In this document: piece by piece, positions 1 to 8,299 of the stretch
Layout of the letters: each line of letters begins with the position of its first letter
How positions within the stretch are numbered: the first letter of the stretch is position 1
Assembly (NCBI RefSeq): GCF_013186535.1
Contig: NZ_JABMCZ010000004.1
Span: 124,001-188,000 of the forward strand
Length of the DNA: 64,000 bases
Source: Nocardia terpenica
GTDB taxonomy: Bacteria > Actinomycetota > Actinomycetes > Mycobacteriales > Mycobacteriaceae
Reading direction: 5' to 3'
Notes under the pieces: model-generated
What the model saw: the letters and a program-made list of their open reading frames with translations, nothing else
What the model was told of the DNA's origin: nothing
Database searches by the model: none
Made by a program: the position numbers and the translations under genes

Positions 1-648
1 TCGGGGGAGTTCACCGCGAGTCGCTATGCGCTGCACGGATATTCCGGTGGCGCCATCGCCACCCGCGGCGCGGTCGCGCTGATCGACTCCTACGCACCGG
101 AATTGGCGTCGGTGATCGCGGGCGCCGCGCTCGGCGGCGTGCCCGCGGATTACGAGATCCTGGCGCACAGCATGAACGCCAACCTCGCCTCCGGGGTCTT
201 CCTCGCCGCCACCTTCGGCGTCGGCCGGGAGCGGCCCGAAATCCTGGCCCGGATGAACAATCTCGCGCGCTGGGCCGCGATCTCGCCGCTGAAGGACACC
301 TGCGCGGGCGTCTTCGCCCTCCCCGGCGTCCTCATGCTGCCCATCGACCTGGCCGCCGACATCCCCGACCCCCTGCACAGCGACCTCGCCGCCGATATCT
401 ACCGAATCACCCGCATGCCGGGCATGAAATCGGCGGTGCCCCTGTACATCTACAACGGCGAGCAGGAATTCTGGGTCCCCGCCGAGGGCGCCCGCAACCT
501 CTTCCACGACCAGTGCGCAATGGGCGTCCCCGCCGTCTACCGCAGCGTGCCGGGGGAGCATTTCATCGCCGCGGTGGCCGGTTACCCGGATGCGATGACC
601 TGGGTGGACCAGCGGCTACAGGGCATACCGGCACCAAACGAATGTTGA
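1..648 (+). CDS. Secretory lipase (LIP family), 5'-truncated by the window edge
   Basis: C-terminal 215 residues of an alpha/beta-hydrolase lipase. The frame is open from base 1. The nucleophile elbow GYSGGA lies about 20 residues in, in the G-x-S-x-G context of secreted triacylglycerol lipases of the LIP family. GEHF near the end supplies the likely catalytic histidine. The acid residue is probably in YNGEQEFWVP, where an E stands where the family often has D. Such proteins are normally exported and hydrolyse long-chain acylglycerols; the signal peptide would lie upstream of the window. A hairpin repeat begins 81 bp after the stop. The family call is by motif and overall sequence character only. 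Confidence 0.8.
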   Translation, partial: SGEFTASRYALHGYSGGAIATRGAVALIDSYAPELASVIAGAALGGVPADYEILAHSMNANLASGVFLAATFGVGRERPEILARMNNLARWAAISPLKDTCAGVFALPGVLMLPIDLAADIPDPLHSDLAADIYRITRMPGMKSAVPLYIYNGEQEFWVPAEGARNLFHDQCAMGVPAVYRSVPGEHFIAAVAGYPDAMTWVDQRLQGIPAPNEC

Positions 649-729
649 TGCCGCACTTCGTCATCGACGCATCCACTGGGTCCCGGCTGTCGGTGTGCCC
701 ACTTGGTCCGGCCGTCGGTACCTCCACCT

Positions 730-798
730 GATTCCGGCATGCTTTTGGCCGGAATCCATTGCGACACGGTAGATCCCGGCCAAAAGCGCGCCGGGATC
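730..798. repeat. Dispersed double-hairpin element, copy A
   Basis: Two 27-nt half-elements in inverted orientation, 730-756 and 772-798, separated by 15 nt. Each has a perfect 8-bp stem around an 11-nt loop: GATTCCGG/CCGGAATC in the first and GATCCCGG/CCGGGATC in the second. The loops contain GCTTTTGG and CCAAAAGC and so are also complementary to each other. The copy lies just 3' of the lipase gene and belongs to a family with eight loci in this window. Confidence 0.9.
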
Positions 799-1078
799 AA
801 AGTGTAGAGCGCGTCGGGATCAAAGGTGGGGGCGGGCCGGGAACAAAGGTGGAGAGTGCGCTGGGGGTCGAAGGTGGGGAGTGTGTCGGGGTCGAAGGTG
901 GGGAGTGTGCCGGGGACGAAGGTGGGGAGTGTGCCGGGGACGAAGGTGGGGAGTGTGCCGGGGACGAAGGTGGGGAGCGTGCCGGGGACAAAGCTGGGAA
1001 GCGTGCCAGGAACAAAAGGTGGGGGTGCGTCGGGATCAAAGGTGGGGAGCGCGTCGGGAACAAAGGTGGAGAATTCGC
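787..1078. repeat. Tandem array of ~24-bp units attached to element A
   Basis: About twelve degenerate units of roughly 24 bp follow directly from the right arm of element A. Each begins with a variant of GCGTGCCGGGGAC and continues with AAAGGTGGGGAG. The start of each unit is the terminal arm of the hairpin element, so the array looks seeded from it. All reading frames across it are open because the period is a multiple of three and G-rich. The predicted proteins here are low-complexity and are not treated as genes. Confidence 0.85.
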
Positions 1079-1563
1079 CCCGGGGCACTTTCGCAGCCGC
1101 ATTCGGTCGAACCGTGACATATCGGAAAACCCTCGGTGCTGCTGATCACGGCACCGCGCTGGATGGCATCGACTACACCATGCGTGGGCATCTGCTATGA
1201 CGAGATCACCACGTCCTACGCTCTGACTTCCCGGGGTCGATCCGGGCGCGACACCACTCTGAAAGGACGGCTATCCAGCCCGGCATCCTGATCAGGTGTG
1301 TACCGTCAACCCTCGGTACCGGCCGACGCCCGCAGGCTCCGATCAGGGCAGGCGTGTCGCGGGAGCCTATCGGGTGACCCCGTGAGATAGTCGTACACTT
1401 TGCGACGTATACCTTCGGGTACGGCCGGACGGGGGAGTACGGCGATAATTCGGACATGGGCGTTTCGAACGATACGAACCGAGGCGGTCGGAGCGGTGCA
1501 AACACTGTGGGCAGAGATTCGAACGAGCGGCGACGAGTGCGGCGTGACCGTGGGTGATGCGCG
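1079..1563. other. Non-coding stretch upstream of the UbiB-like gene
   Basis: No convincing gene. Open frames here are short, or are shadows of the following kinase gene on the opposite strand. It probably carries the promoter of the UbiB-like gene, but no promoter could be assigned by eye. Confidence 0.5.
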
Positions 1564-2949
1564 GTGACGGCGGCGGCGGTGGATGCCGAGACCACGACCG
1601 AACGCGCGGTGCTGCGGCCCGCGCTGGAGAAGTTCGGCCTCGCGGAGATGCGGCGCACGGTGGTGATCGGCACCGTCCTGGGCGGCAGCGTGGCGCGTCG
1701 GACGCTGCGCGGCGGGCTGCGCCGGGCCAAGCGCCGTCGCGCGATGGCCGACGGCATGGTCGACGGCTTCGAGGTGCTGGGCCCGATGTTCGTCAAACTG
1801 GGCCAGCTGATCGCCTCCTCCCCGGGCGCGTTCCCGCGTGAACTGGCCGACGCCTGCCTGCGCTGCCTCGACGATGTGCCGCCGTTCCCGGCCGTCGACG
1901 CCCGCGCCATCGTCGAGGCCGACCTCGGCCGGCCGATCGCCGAGCTGTTCCGCGAATTCGACGACGAACCGCTGTCGGCGGCCTCGGTGGCGCAGGTGCA
2001 CGCCTGCGTGCTCGCCGACGGACGCCCGGCCGTGGTCAAGGTGCAGCGGCCCGATATCGCGCGCCGCATGATCGTCGACCTGCGCGCGGCGTTCCGGCTG
2101 GCGGGCCTGCTCGAAAAGCGTTCGGAGAACGCACGCGTCGCCAATGCCGAGGGCGTGGTGCGCGACCTGTACGAGACCACGGTCGCCGAGCTGGACTTCC
2201 GCAACGAGGCCGACAATCAGACCCGCGCCCGCACCAACCTGCGGGCCTTCGGCGACAATGCCAGCGTCGTTGTGCCGGAGGTGTACTGGGACTACTCCGG
2301 GCCGCGGGTGCTGTGCATGGAACGCATGCGCGGCCTGCCGCTGGACCGCTTCGACGACATCCGCGCCGTGCACCCGGACCCGGAGCTGCTGATCCGGCGG
2401 CTGGTCAAGGCGTGGGTGGAAAGCGTTGTGGTGCACGGCCTGTTCCACGGCGACGTGCACGCGGGCAATCTGTGGCTGCTCGAGGACGGCCGCGCCGCCA
2501 TGCTCGACTTCGGCATCGTCGGCAAGATGACCCCGCAGTGGCGGGATTTCGTGCGGGCGCTGTTCCACGCCAGCGCCCTCGACGGCGATTTCCGTCCCGT
2601 GGCCCGCGCGCTGCGCGAATTGGATCTGGTCGCAGGCGATTCCGGCGACGACGCCACCGTCGGGCGGCAGTTGGCCACCGCGCTGGCGCCGGTGCTGTCG
2701 GGCAAGCTGGCCCAGCTGGACATGGGGAAGGTCGCCGCCCGGCTCGTCGAATTCGGCAAGCGCCGCGGCGCTTCCGGCCCGGAGCAGCTGATTCTGATGG
2801 GCAAGCAGCTCGGCTACTTCGAACGCTACGCCGTCGCGCTGGCCCCCGGCTGGCGGCTCGGGCAGGACCTGTACCTGTTCCGGAACGTCTTCCCGGACGA
2901 GGTCCGCGCCAAGGCCGCCGCCGAGGGCGTCGAGCTCCCGGCCGACTGA
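1564..2949 (+). CDS. UbiB/ABC1 (AarF) family atypical protein kinase-like ATPase
   Basis: 461 residues from a GTG start. Family hallmarks are present: the KxGQ motif (VKLGQLIASS, about residues 77-86), the Ala-rich nucleotide loop AASVAQVH (139-146) replacing the usual P-loop, the invariant Lys in AVVKVQRP (about 159), and the catalytic HGDVHAGN with metal-binding LDFGIVGK (about 295-321). Bacterial UbiB proteins are ATPases that support isoprenoid-quinone or lipid metabolism; in actinomycetes the substrate is unknown. No quinone-pathway gene is adjacent. Family assignment is very secure, role is not. Confidence 0.92.
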   Translation: MTAAAVDAETTTERAVLRPALEKFGLAEMRRTVVIGTVLGGSVARRTLRGGLRRAKRRRAMADGMVDGFEVLGPMFVKLGQLIASSPGAFPRELADACLRCLDDVPPFPAVDARAIVEADLGRPIAELFREFDDEPLSAASVAQVHACVLADGRPAVVKVQRPDIARRMIVDLRAAFRLAGLLEKRSENARVANAEGVVRDLYETTVAELDFRNEADNQTRARTNLRAFGDNASVVVPEVYWDYSGPRVLCMERMRGLPLDRFDDIRAVHPDPELLIRRLVKAWVESVVVHGLFHGDVHAGNLWLLEDGRAAMLDFGIVGKMTPQWRDFVRALFHASALDGDFRPVARALRELDLVAGDSGDDATVGRQLATALAPVLSGKLAQLDMGKVAARLVEFGKRRGASGPEQLILMGKQLGYFERYAVALAPGWRLGQDLYLFRNVFPDEVRAKAAAEGVELPAD

Positions 2950-3630
2950 TCAGTCCACGAATTCGCGGTCGCCGTAACGGATCGTGCCGGGGTCCCAGTT
3001 CGCGCCGAGCCCGGTGAGGAACCGCCGGGTCAGGTCGAGATCGGCCAGATCCGCGACCAGGATCAGGGTGTGGTTCTCGGTGACCGAGCCGCCGCCCAGC
3101 CGGGTGCGGGCCTCGGGGTCGGCGACCAGGGCGTCGTGGAAACGGGTGATATCCACGCCCGGCACCTCGACGACGAACGCGTTGCGGGCGGGATCGCCGG
3201 CGGGGCGGGGTTCGAAGGTGAGCACCGACTCCTGGTGGTACCGCACCCGCACCTGATCGGCCACCCGGCGCAGCTCGGTGGAGTCCGCGCAGGCCAGCCG
3301 GAAGTCGCGGGACGCCTCATAGGTGGCCACTTTCTGTGTGTCCGACCAGAACACGCCGCTGACGAGGGTCGACCCGACCGGCAGCGTGTAGTCGCTCAGC
3401 TCGATCCGGTCCACGTCCAGCTCGAATCCCTCCAGCCGGTCGTGCACGCGCGGATCGTTCGGGTCGGTGATGGTGGCCGTGCTGTCGGTGGCAAATAGCT
3501 CGGCCGTGGGCCGGAATGGGTTTGCGGGGGAGCAGGATTGCGGCCCGGCGTGGGCGGAGCCCGCCCCCGCCACCAGCCCGGCCGCCAGGCCCACCACCGC
3601 CAGCGCTCCCCGCACGCGCATTCCGATCAC
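2950..3630 (-). CDS. Secreted protein of unknown function
   Basis: About 226 residues with a clear N-terminal signal peptide (hydrophobic ALAVVGLAAGLVAGAG followed by SAHA). The GTG at 3630 is chosen because AGGGAGG lies 6 nt upstream; an ATG at 3621 and another at 3666 are alternatives. The frame stays open far upstream (to 4704), but that stretch is antisense to the acyl-CoA dehydrogenase gene. Only two cysteines are apparent in the mature part, and the sequence is rich in acidic and beta-type segments. No family recognised. It lies tail to tail with the UbiB-like gene, whose stop ends at 2949. Confidence 0.75.
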   Translation of the reverse strand: MIGMRVRGALAVVGLAAGLVAGAGSAHAGPQSCSPANPFRPTAELFATDSTATITDPNDPRVHDRLEGFELDVDRIELSDYTLPVGSTLVSGVFWSDTQKVATYEASRDFRLACADSTELRRVADQVRVRYHQESVLTFEPRPAGDPARNAFVVEVPGVDITRFHDALVADPEARTRLGGGSVTENHTLILVADLADLDLTRRFLTGLGANWDPGTIRYGDREFVD

Positions 3631-3722
3631 ACCCAACCTCCCTCTTCTCGGATCCGACCGGTTCATGAGAACACGAGGGCGGGGGTGCGCGTCGGCGAAC
3701 GCGGGATCGCCGACTTCCCTTG

Positions 3723-4868
3723 TTACAGACTGCGTCCGATGATCAGCTTCATGATCTCGTTGGTGCCGCCGTAGATCTTCTGGATGCGCGCGTCGGTGTA
3801 GGCCCGCGAGATCGGGTATTCGGCCATGTAGCCGTAGCCGCCGAACAATTGCAGGCAGTCGTCGGCGACCTTGCACTGCTGTTCGGTCAGCCACCACTTC
3901 GATTTGGCGGCGGTCGGGATATCCAGTTCGCCGCGTAGGTGTTTGGCGACGCAGTCGTCCAGGAACGCCCACGCCACCGATTTGACGGTGTCGCATTCGG
4001 CGAGCACGAACTGGGTGTTCTGGAACTGGAATATCGGTTTGCCGAACGCCTCCCGCTCCTTGGTGTAGGCGACGGTCATCTCCACGGTCTTCTCGATCGC
4101 CGCCGCCGCGGTGACGCCGAGGATCAGCCGCTCCTGCGGGAGCTGCTGCATGAGTTGGATGAAGCCCTGGCCCTCCACGGCGCCGAGCAGGTTTGCCCTC
4201 GGCACCCGCACCTCGTCGAAGAACAGCTCGCAGGTGTCCTGGCCGTGCTGGCCGACCTTCTCCAGATTGCGGCCGCGCCGGAACCCGTCCCGGTCGGTCT
4301 CCACCGCGATCAGCGAAACGCTCTGCGCGCCTTTGCCTTCGGAGGTCTTGGCGGCCACGATCACCAGGTCGCTCAGCAGGCCGTTGGAGATGAAGGTCTT
4401 CGCGCCGCTGATCACGTACTCGTCGCCCTCGGTGACCGCGCGGGTGCGGATGCTCTGCAGATCCGAGCCGGTGCCCGGTTCGGTCATGGCGATGGCGCCG
4501 ACGATCTCGCCGCTGGCCATCCTCGGCAGCCAGGCGCGCTTCTGCTCCTCGGTGCCGTAGGCGAGGATGTAGTGCGCGACGATGGTCGAGTGCACCGGAT
4601 TGCCCAGGCTCGGCGCCATGGCCCGGGTCTGCTCGATGGTCACCACGGCCTCGTGCGCGAAGGTGCCGCCGCCCCCGCCGTACTGCTCGGGGATACTCAG
4701 GCACAGCAGCCCGACCTCACCCGCCTTGTTCCAGACCTCGCGATCCACGTGCTGCTGGCGGCCCCAGCGCTCCTCGTTGGGCGCGCATTCCTTCTCGAAG
4801 AACTGGCGGGCCAGCTCCGCGAGCGCGTCCAGATCCTCGTCCATCCATGGTGAGCGATGCAGGCCCAC
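3723..4868 (-). CDS. Acyl-CoA dehydrogenase
   Basis: 381-residue flavoprotein that would introduce an alpha-beta double bond into an acyl-CoA. The signature AMTEPGTGSDLQS (FAD/substrate region) and C-terminal GGYGYMAEYPISRAYTDAR with IYGGTNEIMK are typical. The GTG at 4868 is preferred because GAGGAG sits 6 nt upstream and the protein then begins GLHRSPWMDEDL, the normal start for this family; the longer open frame to 5000 starts with TTG and lacks a ribosome site. The final Glu of the TNEI motif is consistent with a long/medium-chain type. It stands alone, so substrate is unknown. Confidence 0.92.
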   Translation of the reverse strand: MGLHRSPWMDEDLDALAELARQFFEKECAPNEERWGRQQHVDREVWNKAGEVGLLCLSIPEQYGGGGGTFAHEAVVTIEQTRAMAPSLGNPVHSTIVAHYILAYGTEEQKRAWLPRMASGEIVGAIAMTEPGTGSDLQSIRTRAVTEGDEYVISGAKTFISNGLLSDLVIVAAKTSEGKGAQSVSLIAVETDRDGFRRGRNLEKVGQHGQDTCELFFDEVRVPRANLLGAVEGQGFIQLMQQLPQERLILGVTAAAAIEKTVEMTVAYTKEREAFGKPIFQFQNTQFVLAECDTVKSVAWAFLDDCVAKHLRGELDIPTAAKSKWWLTEQQCKVADDCLQLFGGYGYMAEYPISRAYTDARIQKIYGGTNEIMKLIIGRSL

Positions 4869-5038
4869 GTCGTACTCCTCACGTTCACACAGCGCTGCCC
4901 CGACCGTAGGGCTCACAGTCATGATCGACAATGACCGCCCTGCTCGACCTGTTGACAATTCCGCTCGCGGACCCGCGTTTTGCGATCTGCTCGAGCGCAA
5001 CCGGCCCGCGCACCTTCGGCAGCCCCGAGAATCGGCAC

Positions 5039-5494
5039 ATGAAACTCCTGGTCGCCGGTGTAGCCGCCGGAATCGCCCTGCTGGGATCCGCCACCGCGCA
5101 CGCCGCGCCCCTAACCCCGGACTACACCCAGCAACCCAACGGCGAGGGCGCCGACCCCGCCGAAAACATCACCCCCGCATGGACCCCCGTCCAGGTCCCC
5201 GCCCCCGCCGTAACCTCCACCCCCACAACCACCACCGTCATCGCCCACCCATACCTGTCCCCCTGGGTCCACGCCCTGATCCCGTTCCCCCCGAACCAAG
5301 CACTGGACCTCCGCGGCGCGGCCCAACTGACACTCCCCACCACCCCCCACACCCTCGTCGTAAACCCCAACGGCCACTGCCGGTTCGGCGCCCCCCACAC
5401 GAATCCCACGGCCCTGCAACCAACTTCCCTGACCCCAGTCCGGGTCGATACACCGAACTTCCAGCTCGTAATCGAGCCAACGCTGTACCGCTGA
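5039..5494 (+). CDS. Small secreted Pro/Thr-rich protein of unknown function
   Basis: 151 residues from the ATG at 5039. A classical signal peptide (MKLLVAGVAAGIALLG... ending AHA) is followed by a low-complexity Pro/Thr/Ala segment (about residues 25-65) and a compact C-terminal part. No catalytic motif was seen. The wobble positions are strongly C-rich (many CCC and ACC codons), even compared with its neighbours. It is divergent from the acyl-CoA dehydrogenase, with about 170 bp between starts. Function unknown. Confidence 0.65.
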   Translation: MKLLVAGVAAGIALLGSATAHAAPLTPDYTQQPNGEGADPAENITPAWTPVQVPAPAVTSTPTTTTVIAHPYLSPWVHALIPFPPNQALDLRGAAQLTLPTTPHTLVVNPNGHCRFGAPHTNPTALQPTSLTPVRVDTPNFQLVIEPTLYR

Positions 5495-5516
5495 CAGGAT
5501 GCTTACTCCAGTTGGC

Positions 5517-5576
5517 GACCCCCGCGCGCTTTTGGCCGGAGTCTTGCGAGGTCCCGGCCAAAAGCGTGCCGGGACC
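5517..5576. repeat. Dispersed double-hairpin element, copy B
   Basis: Half-elements 5517-5543 and 5550-5576 are separated by TTGCGA. The second has a perfect stem GGTCCCGG/CCGGGACC. The first is damaged on its left arm (GACCCCCG against CCGGAGTC, two mismatches) but keeps the 27-nt length and the GCTTTTGG loop. It sits 22 bp after the stop of the small secreted gene. Confidence 0.85.
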
Positions 5577-5766
5577 AGTGGTGGAGTGTGCCGGGGCCTG
5601 GTGGTGGAGTGTGCCGGGGCCTGGTGGTGGAGTGTGCCGGGGCCTGGTGGTGGAGTGTGCCGGGGCCTGGTGGTGGAGTGTGCCGGGGCCTGGTGGTGGA
5701 GTGTGCCGGGGCCTGGTGGTGGAGTGTGCCGGGGCCTGGTGGTGGAGTGTGCCGGGATCTGGTGGT
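5569..5766. repeat. Tandem array of 23-bp units attached to element B
   Basis: About nine near-perfect 23-bp units beginning CCGGGGCCTGGTGGTGGAGT run from the right arm of element B. Units start at about 5569, 5591, 5614, 5637 and so on to 5752. As in the other arrays, each unit opens with the terminal arm sequence of the element (GTGCCGGG). Confidence 0.9.
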
Positions 5767-5894
5767 GGAGCATTCCCGGATCGGGGCGGTGGCTGTTGGG
5801 AGCGGGTGGTGGTTGGGGCGGGGAGCGAACCCGGTCAGGGGCGGTAGGAGCCCGGTGGGCTGCCGGTCCAGCGGCGGAAGGCTTGCTCCACTTG

Positions 5895-5954
5895 GACTCC
5901 GGCGTGCTTTTGGCCGGAGTCTTGCGAGGTCCCGGCCAAAAGCACGCCGGGACC
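5895..5954. repeat. Dispersed double-hairpin element, copy D
   Basis: Half-elements 5895-5921 (GACTCCGG/CCGGAGTC) and 5928-5954 (GGTCCCGG/CCGGGACC), each with a perfect 8-bp stem, are separated by TTGCGA. The stems differ from copy A by paired changes, which argues that pairing is maintained. Confidence 0.92.
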
Positions 5955-6097
5955 TGGTGGTGGAGCATGCCGGGCCTAGTGGTGGTGGGCGTCGGGCCTA
6001 GTGGTGGTGGGCGTCGGGCCTAGTGGTGGTGGGCGTCGGGATCTGGTGGTGGAGGGCGCTGGGGCCTAGCGATGGAGCATGCCGGGGCTCGTTGGTG
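5947..6097. repeat. Tandem array attached to element D
   Basis: Degenerate units of about 23 bp (GCGTCGGGCCTAGTGGTGGTG and variants) continue from the right arm of element D up to the duplicated AraC tail. No gene is supported in 5495-6162. Confidence 0.8.
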
Positions 6098-6162
6098 GAG
6101 CATTCCCGGACGGGGCGAGGACTGTTGGAGCGGGTGGTGGTTGGAGCGGGGAGCGAACCCGG

Positions 6163-7164
6163 TCAGGGGCGGTAGGAGCCCGGTGGGCTGCCGGTCCAGC
6201 GGCGGAAGGCTCGGGAGAAGGAGCTGGGTTCGGAGAAGCCGAGGCGGCGGGAGAGGGCGGCGACGGTTTCGTCGCCGCGGACGAGGCTGGCGATCGCGGC
6301 GTCGCGGAGGATCTGTTCGCGGATCTCGCGGGGCGAGGTGTGTTCCTCGCGCAGCCGTCGGCGCAGGGTCGGCGGGCTCATGGCGAGTTCGGCGGCGATG
6401 GCGTCCACGCCGGGCCAGTCGCCGTGCAGGCCGCGGGCGAGGATGCGGCGCACCTGCGCGGTCACCGAGACCGCGTAGTCGGGCGGGCCGAGGACCGCCG
6501 ACGGCGCATTGCTGAGGAAGGCGAGCAGATCGTCCTCGTCGCGCAGCAGCGGCGTGTCGAGCACCGCCGCATCGAAGACCAGCGCGGGCGCCGCGGCCGA
6601 AAATCGCACGGGCGCACCGAAGATGAGATCGTAGTCGTCGAGATCCGAAGGCGGATAGGGCATCTCGACCCGACGCAGCCGAATCGGCGCGCCCGCCGCC
6701 CAGCCGAGGAAACGGTGCGCGGTCATCAGCATGGTGTCGACGATCAGCCCGACCGGCTGGCGAATCTCGCCGATATCGAACACCACCCGCGCCTCGTCCC
6801 CGACCACGTGCAGCGTCACCGGCGGAAACCCGGGCAGCGACGTCCGGAACCCGCTGAACCGCCGGATCGCCGCCCCCACGGTCGACGCGCTCAGCAGCGC
6901 GAAGCACACCAGCCGAAAAGTGCCGCGCGGCATGGGCTGCAGCCCCAGCCCGAACAACTCGTCATCGGTGCTCCGCCACAGCCACTGCACCATCCGCACC
7001 GCCTGCTCGACGGTCACCCGCGACCGCCCCCGCGCCAACAGCGCGGGCGAAATACCGGCCTCCGCCAACATCGCCGCGGTATCCCACCCACGCCGCCCGG
7101 CCAGATCCACAATGGCCCGCACCCGCTGAATCGGCAGCGTGAACGCGGCAACGGTCTGGGGCAC
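6163..7164 (-). CDS. AraC-family transcriptional regulator
   Basis: 333 residues. The N-terminal two thirds resemble the arabinose-binding-like sensor domain of the OruR/ArgR-type AraC regulators (begins with PIQRVRAIVDLAGRRGWD). The C-terminal ~85 residues form the double helix-turn-helix: PPTLRRRLREE (first reading helix region) and VAALSRRLGFSEPSSFSRAF (second). Such proteins activate catabolic or lipid genes in response to a small ligand. The neighbour upstream is the nuclease pair, not an obvious metabolic target. The final 16 codons exist in a second copy at about 5835-5884. Confidence 0.88.
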   Translation of the reverse strand: MPQTVAAFTLPIQRVRAIVDLAGRRGWDTAAMLAEAGISPALLARGRSRVTVEQAVRMVQWLWRSTDDELFGLGLQPMPRGTFRLVCFALLSASTVGAAIRRFSGFRTSLPGFPPVTLHVVGDEARVVFDIGEIRQPVGLIVDTMLMTAHRFLGWAAGAPIRLRRVEMPYPPSDLDDYDLIFGAPVRFSAAAPALVFDAAVLDTPLLRDEDDLLAFLSNAPSAVLGPPDYAVSVTAQVRRILARGLHGDWPGVDAIAAELAMSPPTLRRRLREEHTSPREIREQILRDAAIASLVRGDETVAALSRRLGFSEPSSFSRAFRRWTGSPPGSYRP

Positions 7165-7199
7165 GATGCGACCGTATCAACGGCACGCCTCTCGAGCGC

Positions 7200-7349
7200 T
7201 CACGCCACGAGTTCGTCGGCAGTCGCCACCGTGACGGCCCGCCGTATCCAGCGGTCGAGGGTCCGGGGGTCGGTGCAGGTCTCGATGCGCTCGCGAACGT
7301 CGTCGGGCACGGTGATATCTCGTGCTTCGAGGAGGAATTCCGCGCTCAC
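7200..7349 (-). pseudogene. Duplicated C-terminal tail of the Rpn-like nuclease (49-codon ORF)
   Basis: The frame from GTG at 7349 to TGA at 7200 encodes 49 residues that align with the last 50 residues of the nuclease just upstream: FLLEARDITVPDDVRERI here against ILNILDARGIAVPDEARERI there, followed by TCTDPRTLDRWIRRA against TCTDDTVLDRWTRQA. The GTG overlaps the nuclease stop (GTGA). It is either a remnant of a second nuclease copy or a small coupled protein made only of the C-terminal domain. Confidence 0.7.
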
Positions 7350-8221
7350 GCGCGATCCGCGAACAGTTCGGTGATGCTGGTTGCCGTCGCCGCTTGCCTT
7401 GTCCAGCGGTCGAGCACCGTATCATCCGTGCAGGTTGTGATGCGCTCGCGCGCTTCGTCGGGCACGGCGATGCCCCGGGCGTCGAGGATGTTCAGGATGG
7501 CCGAGGCTTTACCTTCGACGCGACCTTCCGCGCGTACCCGCTGGCAGGTTTCCGAGCGGAAGAACGACAGGTCCACGGTCATCAGTTTCCTCCAGATGTC
7601 TGCGGCGGGGCTCTTGCCCAGGGCCATTTCGGTCAGTACTTGGAAGATCGAGGAGTCTTCCTCGTCCTCGACGGTCTGTAGCGCGGCGGCCAGCGCATTC
7701 AGTATGTCACCGATGTAGGGCCGTTTCGCGTGTGTGATGGCGGAGAGGGTGGCGAGGGGGATGTCGTCGCGGGCGGTTTCGGCGTCGGTGATCGCCGGGA
7801 CGTTGTGGGGGCCGAAGACGAGTGGGCGGACGGTCAGGCTCGGCCAGTACGGGCTGCCGATGATCAGTTCGCCACCGGCCCACATGGCGGTGGTCCGGTC
7901 CTGGCAGACGACCAGAAGGATCGGGGGCAGTTTGTATTTGGCGTACAAGTGGGCCAGGTAGTAGGCCCATGCCCCGGGTTTGTCGAGATCGTCGCGGCCC
8001 TGCGCCTCGACCAGAAGGAGGAACGCACCCTCCTCAGTCGCGATGCGCAGTAAGGTATCGACCCGGCGCTCCACCGGTTCGATCTCGGTGAGATCGGTGG
8101 GCACGAGCGTTACCTCGATGGGGTCCGGCAGGGGTAGATCCAGGGCGCGGAACGCGCGCGCGAAGACACCGGGATCGTGCCGGAAGATCTGGTGCATCGC
8201 CTCGTGAGGGGAGCTGATCAT
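7346..8221 (-). CDS. Rpn-like PD-(D/E)XK nuclease family protein
   Basis: 291 residues. The core fits the PD-(D/E)XK fold of Rpn/transposase_31-like proteins: D55 in RRVDTLL, then E72 and Q74 in FLLLVEAQGRDD. Rpn proteins of E. coli are nucleases that promote RecA-independent recombination. The C-terminal third (VEGKASAILNILDARG, then a DxxxERI...LDRW motif) is a helical tail typical of the large actinobacterial branch, which is often annotated as hypothetical. An SOS-type palindrome lies 22 bp upstream of the ATG. A copy of the tail follows immediately downstream. Confidence 0.75.
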   Translation of the reverse strand: MISSPHEAMHQIFRHDPGVFARAFRALDLPLPDPIEVTLVPTDLTEIEPVERRVDTLLRIATEEGAFLLLVEAQGRDDLDKPGAWAYYLAHLYAKYKLPPILLVVCQDRTTAMWAGGELIIGSPYWPSLTVRPLVFGPHNVPAITDAETARDDIPLATLSAITHAKRPYIGDILNALAAALQTVEDEEDSSIFQVLTEMALGKSPAADIWRKLMTVDLSFFRSETCQRVRAEGRVEGKASAILNILDARGIAVPDEARERITTCTDDTVLDRWTRQAATATSITELFADRA

Positions 8222-8243
8222 GGCGCCGAGAATAGCTCGAGAG

Positions 8244-8259
8244 TCGAATGTATGTTCGA
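8244..8259. promoter_or_regulatory. LexA/SOS-type box upstream of the Rpn-like nuclease
   Basis: TCGAATGTATGTTCGA matches the actinobacterial SOS box TCGAAC-N4-GTTCGA at 11 of 12 defined positions (C to T at position 6). It lies between divergent genes, 22 bp from the nuclease start and 40 bp from the alcohol dehydrogenase start, so it could govern the nuclease promoter. Confidence 0.6.
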
Positions 8260-8299
8260 ATAATCCGGAGCTACGCTCGAATCAGGAAGGGGAGGTCGG

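Larger units (their letters stand above)
5770..6212. repeat. 328-bp tandem duplication carrying the AraC gene tail
   Basis: The segment 5770-5884 is repeated at 6098-6212 with only a few changes. The right copy includes the last 16 or so codons and stop of the AraC-family gene; the left copy is therefore a gene-tail remnant. Between them lie element D and its array, so one tandem duplication event can explain the layout. Confidence 0.85.

Noticed and set aside
582..1200. Long overlapping open frames on both strands across the 24-bp array
   Set aside because: They consist only of the array read in different frames (Pro/Thr-, Gly/Glu- or Ser/Gly-rich), have no start-site support and no non-repetitive body.
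1464..1515. TTCGAACGATACGAACC as a second SOS box
   Set aside because: The two halves are in direct, not inverted, orientation, so the palindrome required for LexA is absent.
3667..4704. Minus-strand frame extending the secreted protein at 2950 up to 4704
   Set aside because: The extension is on the same strand but in another frame of the acyl-CoA dehydrogenase gene, has Arg/Gly-rich shadow composition, and the real protein has its own signal peptide and ribosome site near 3630.
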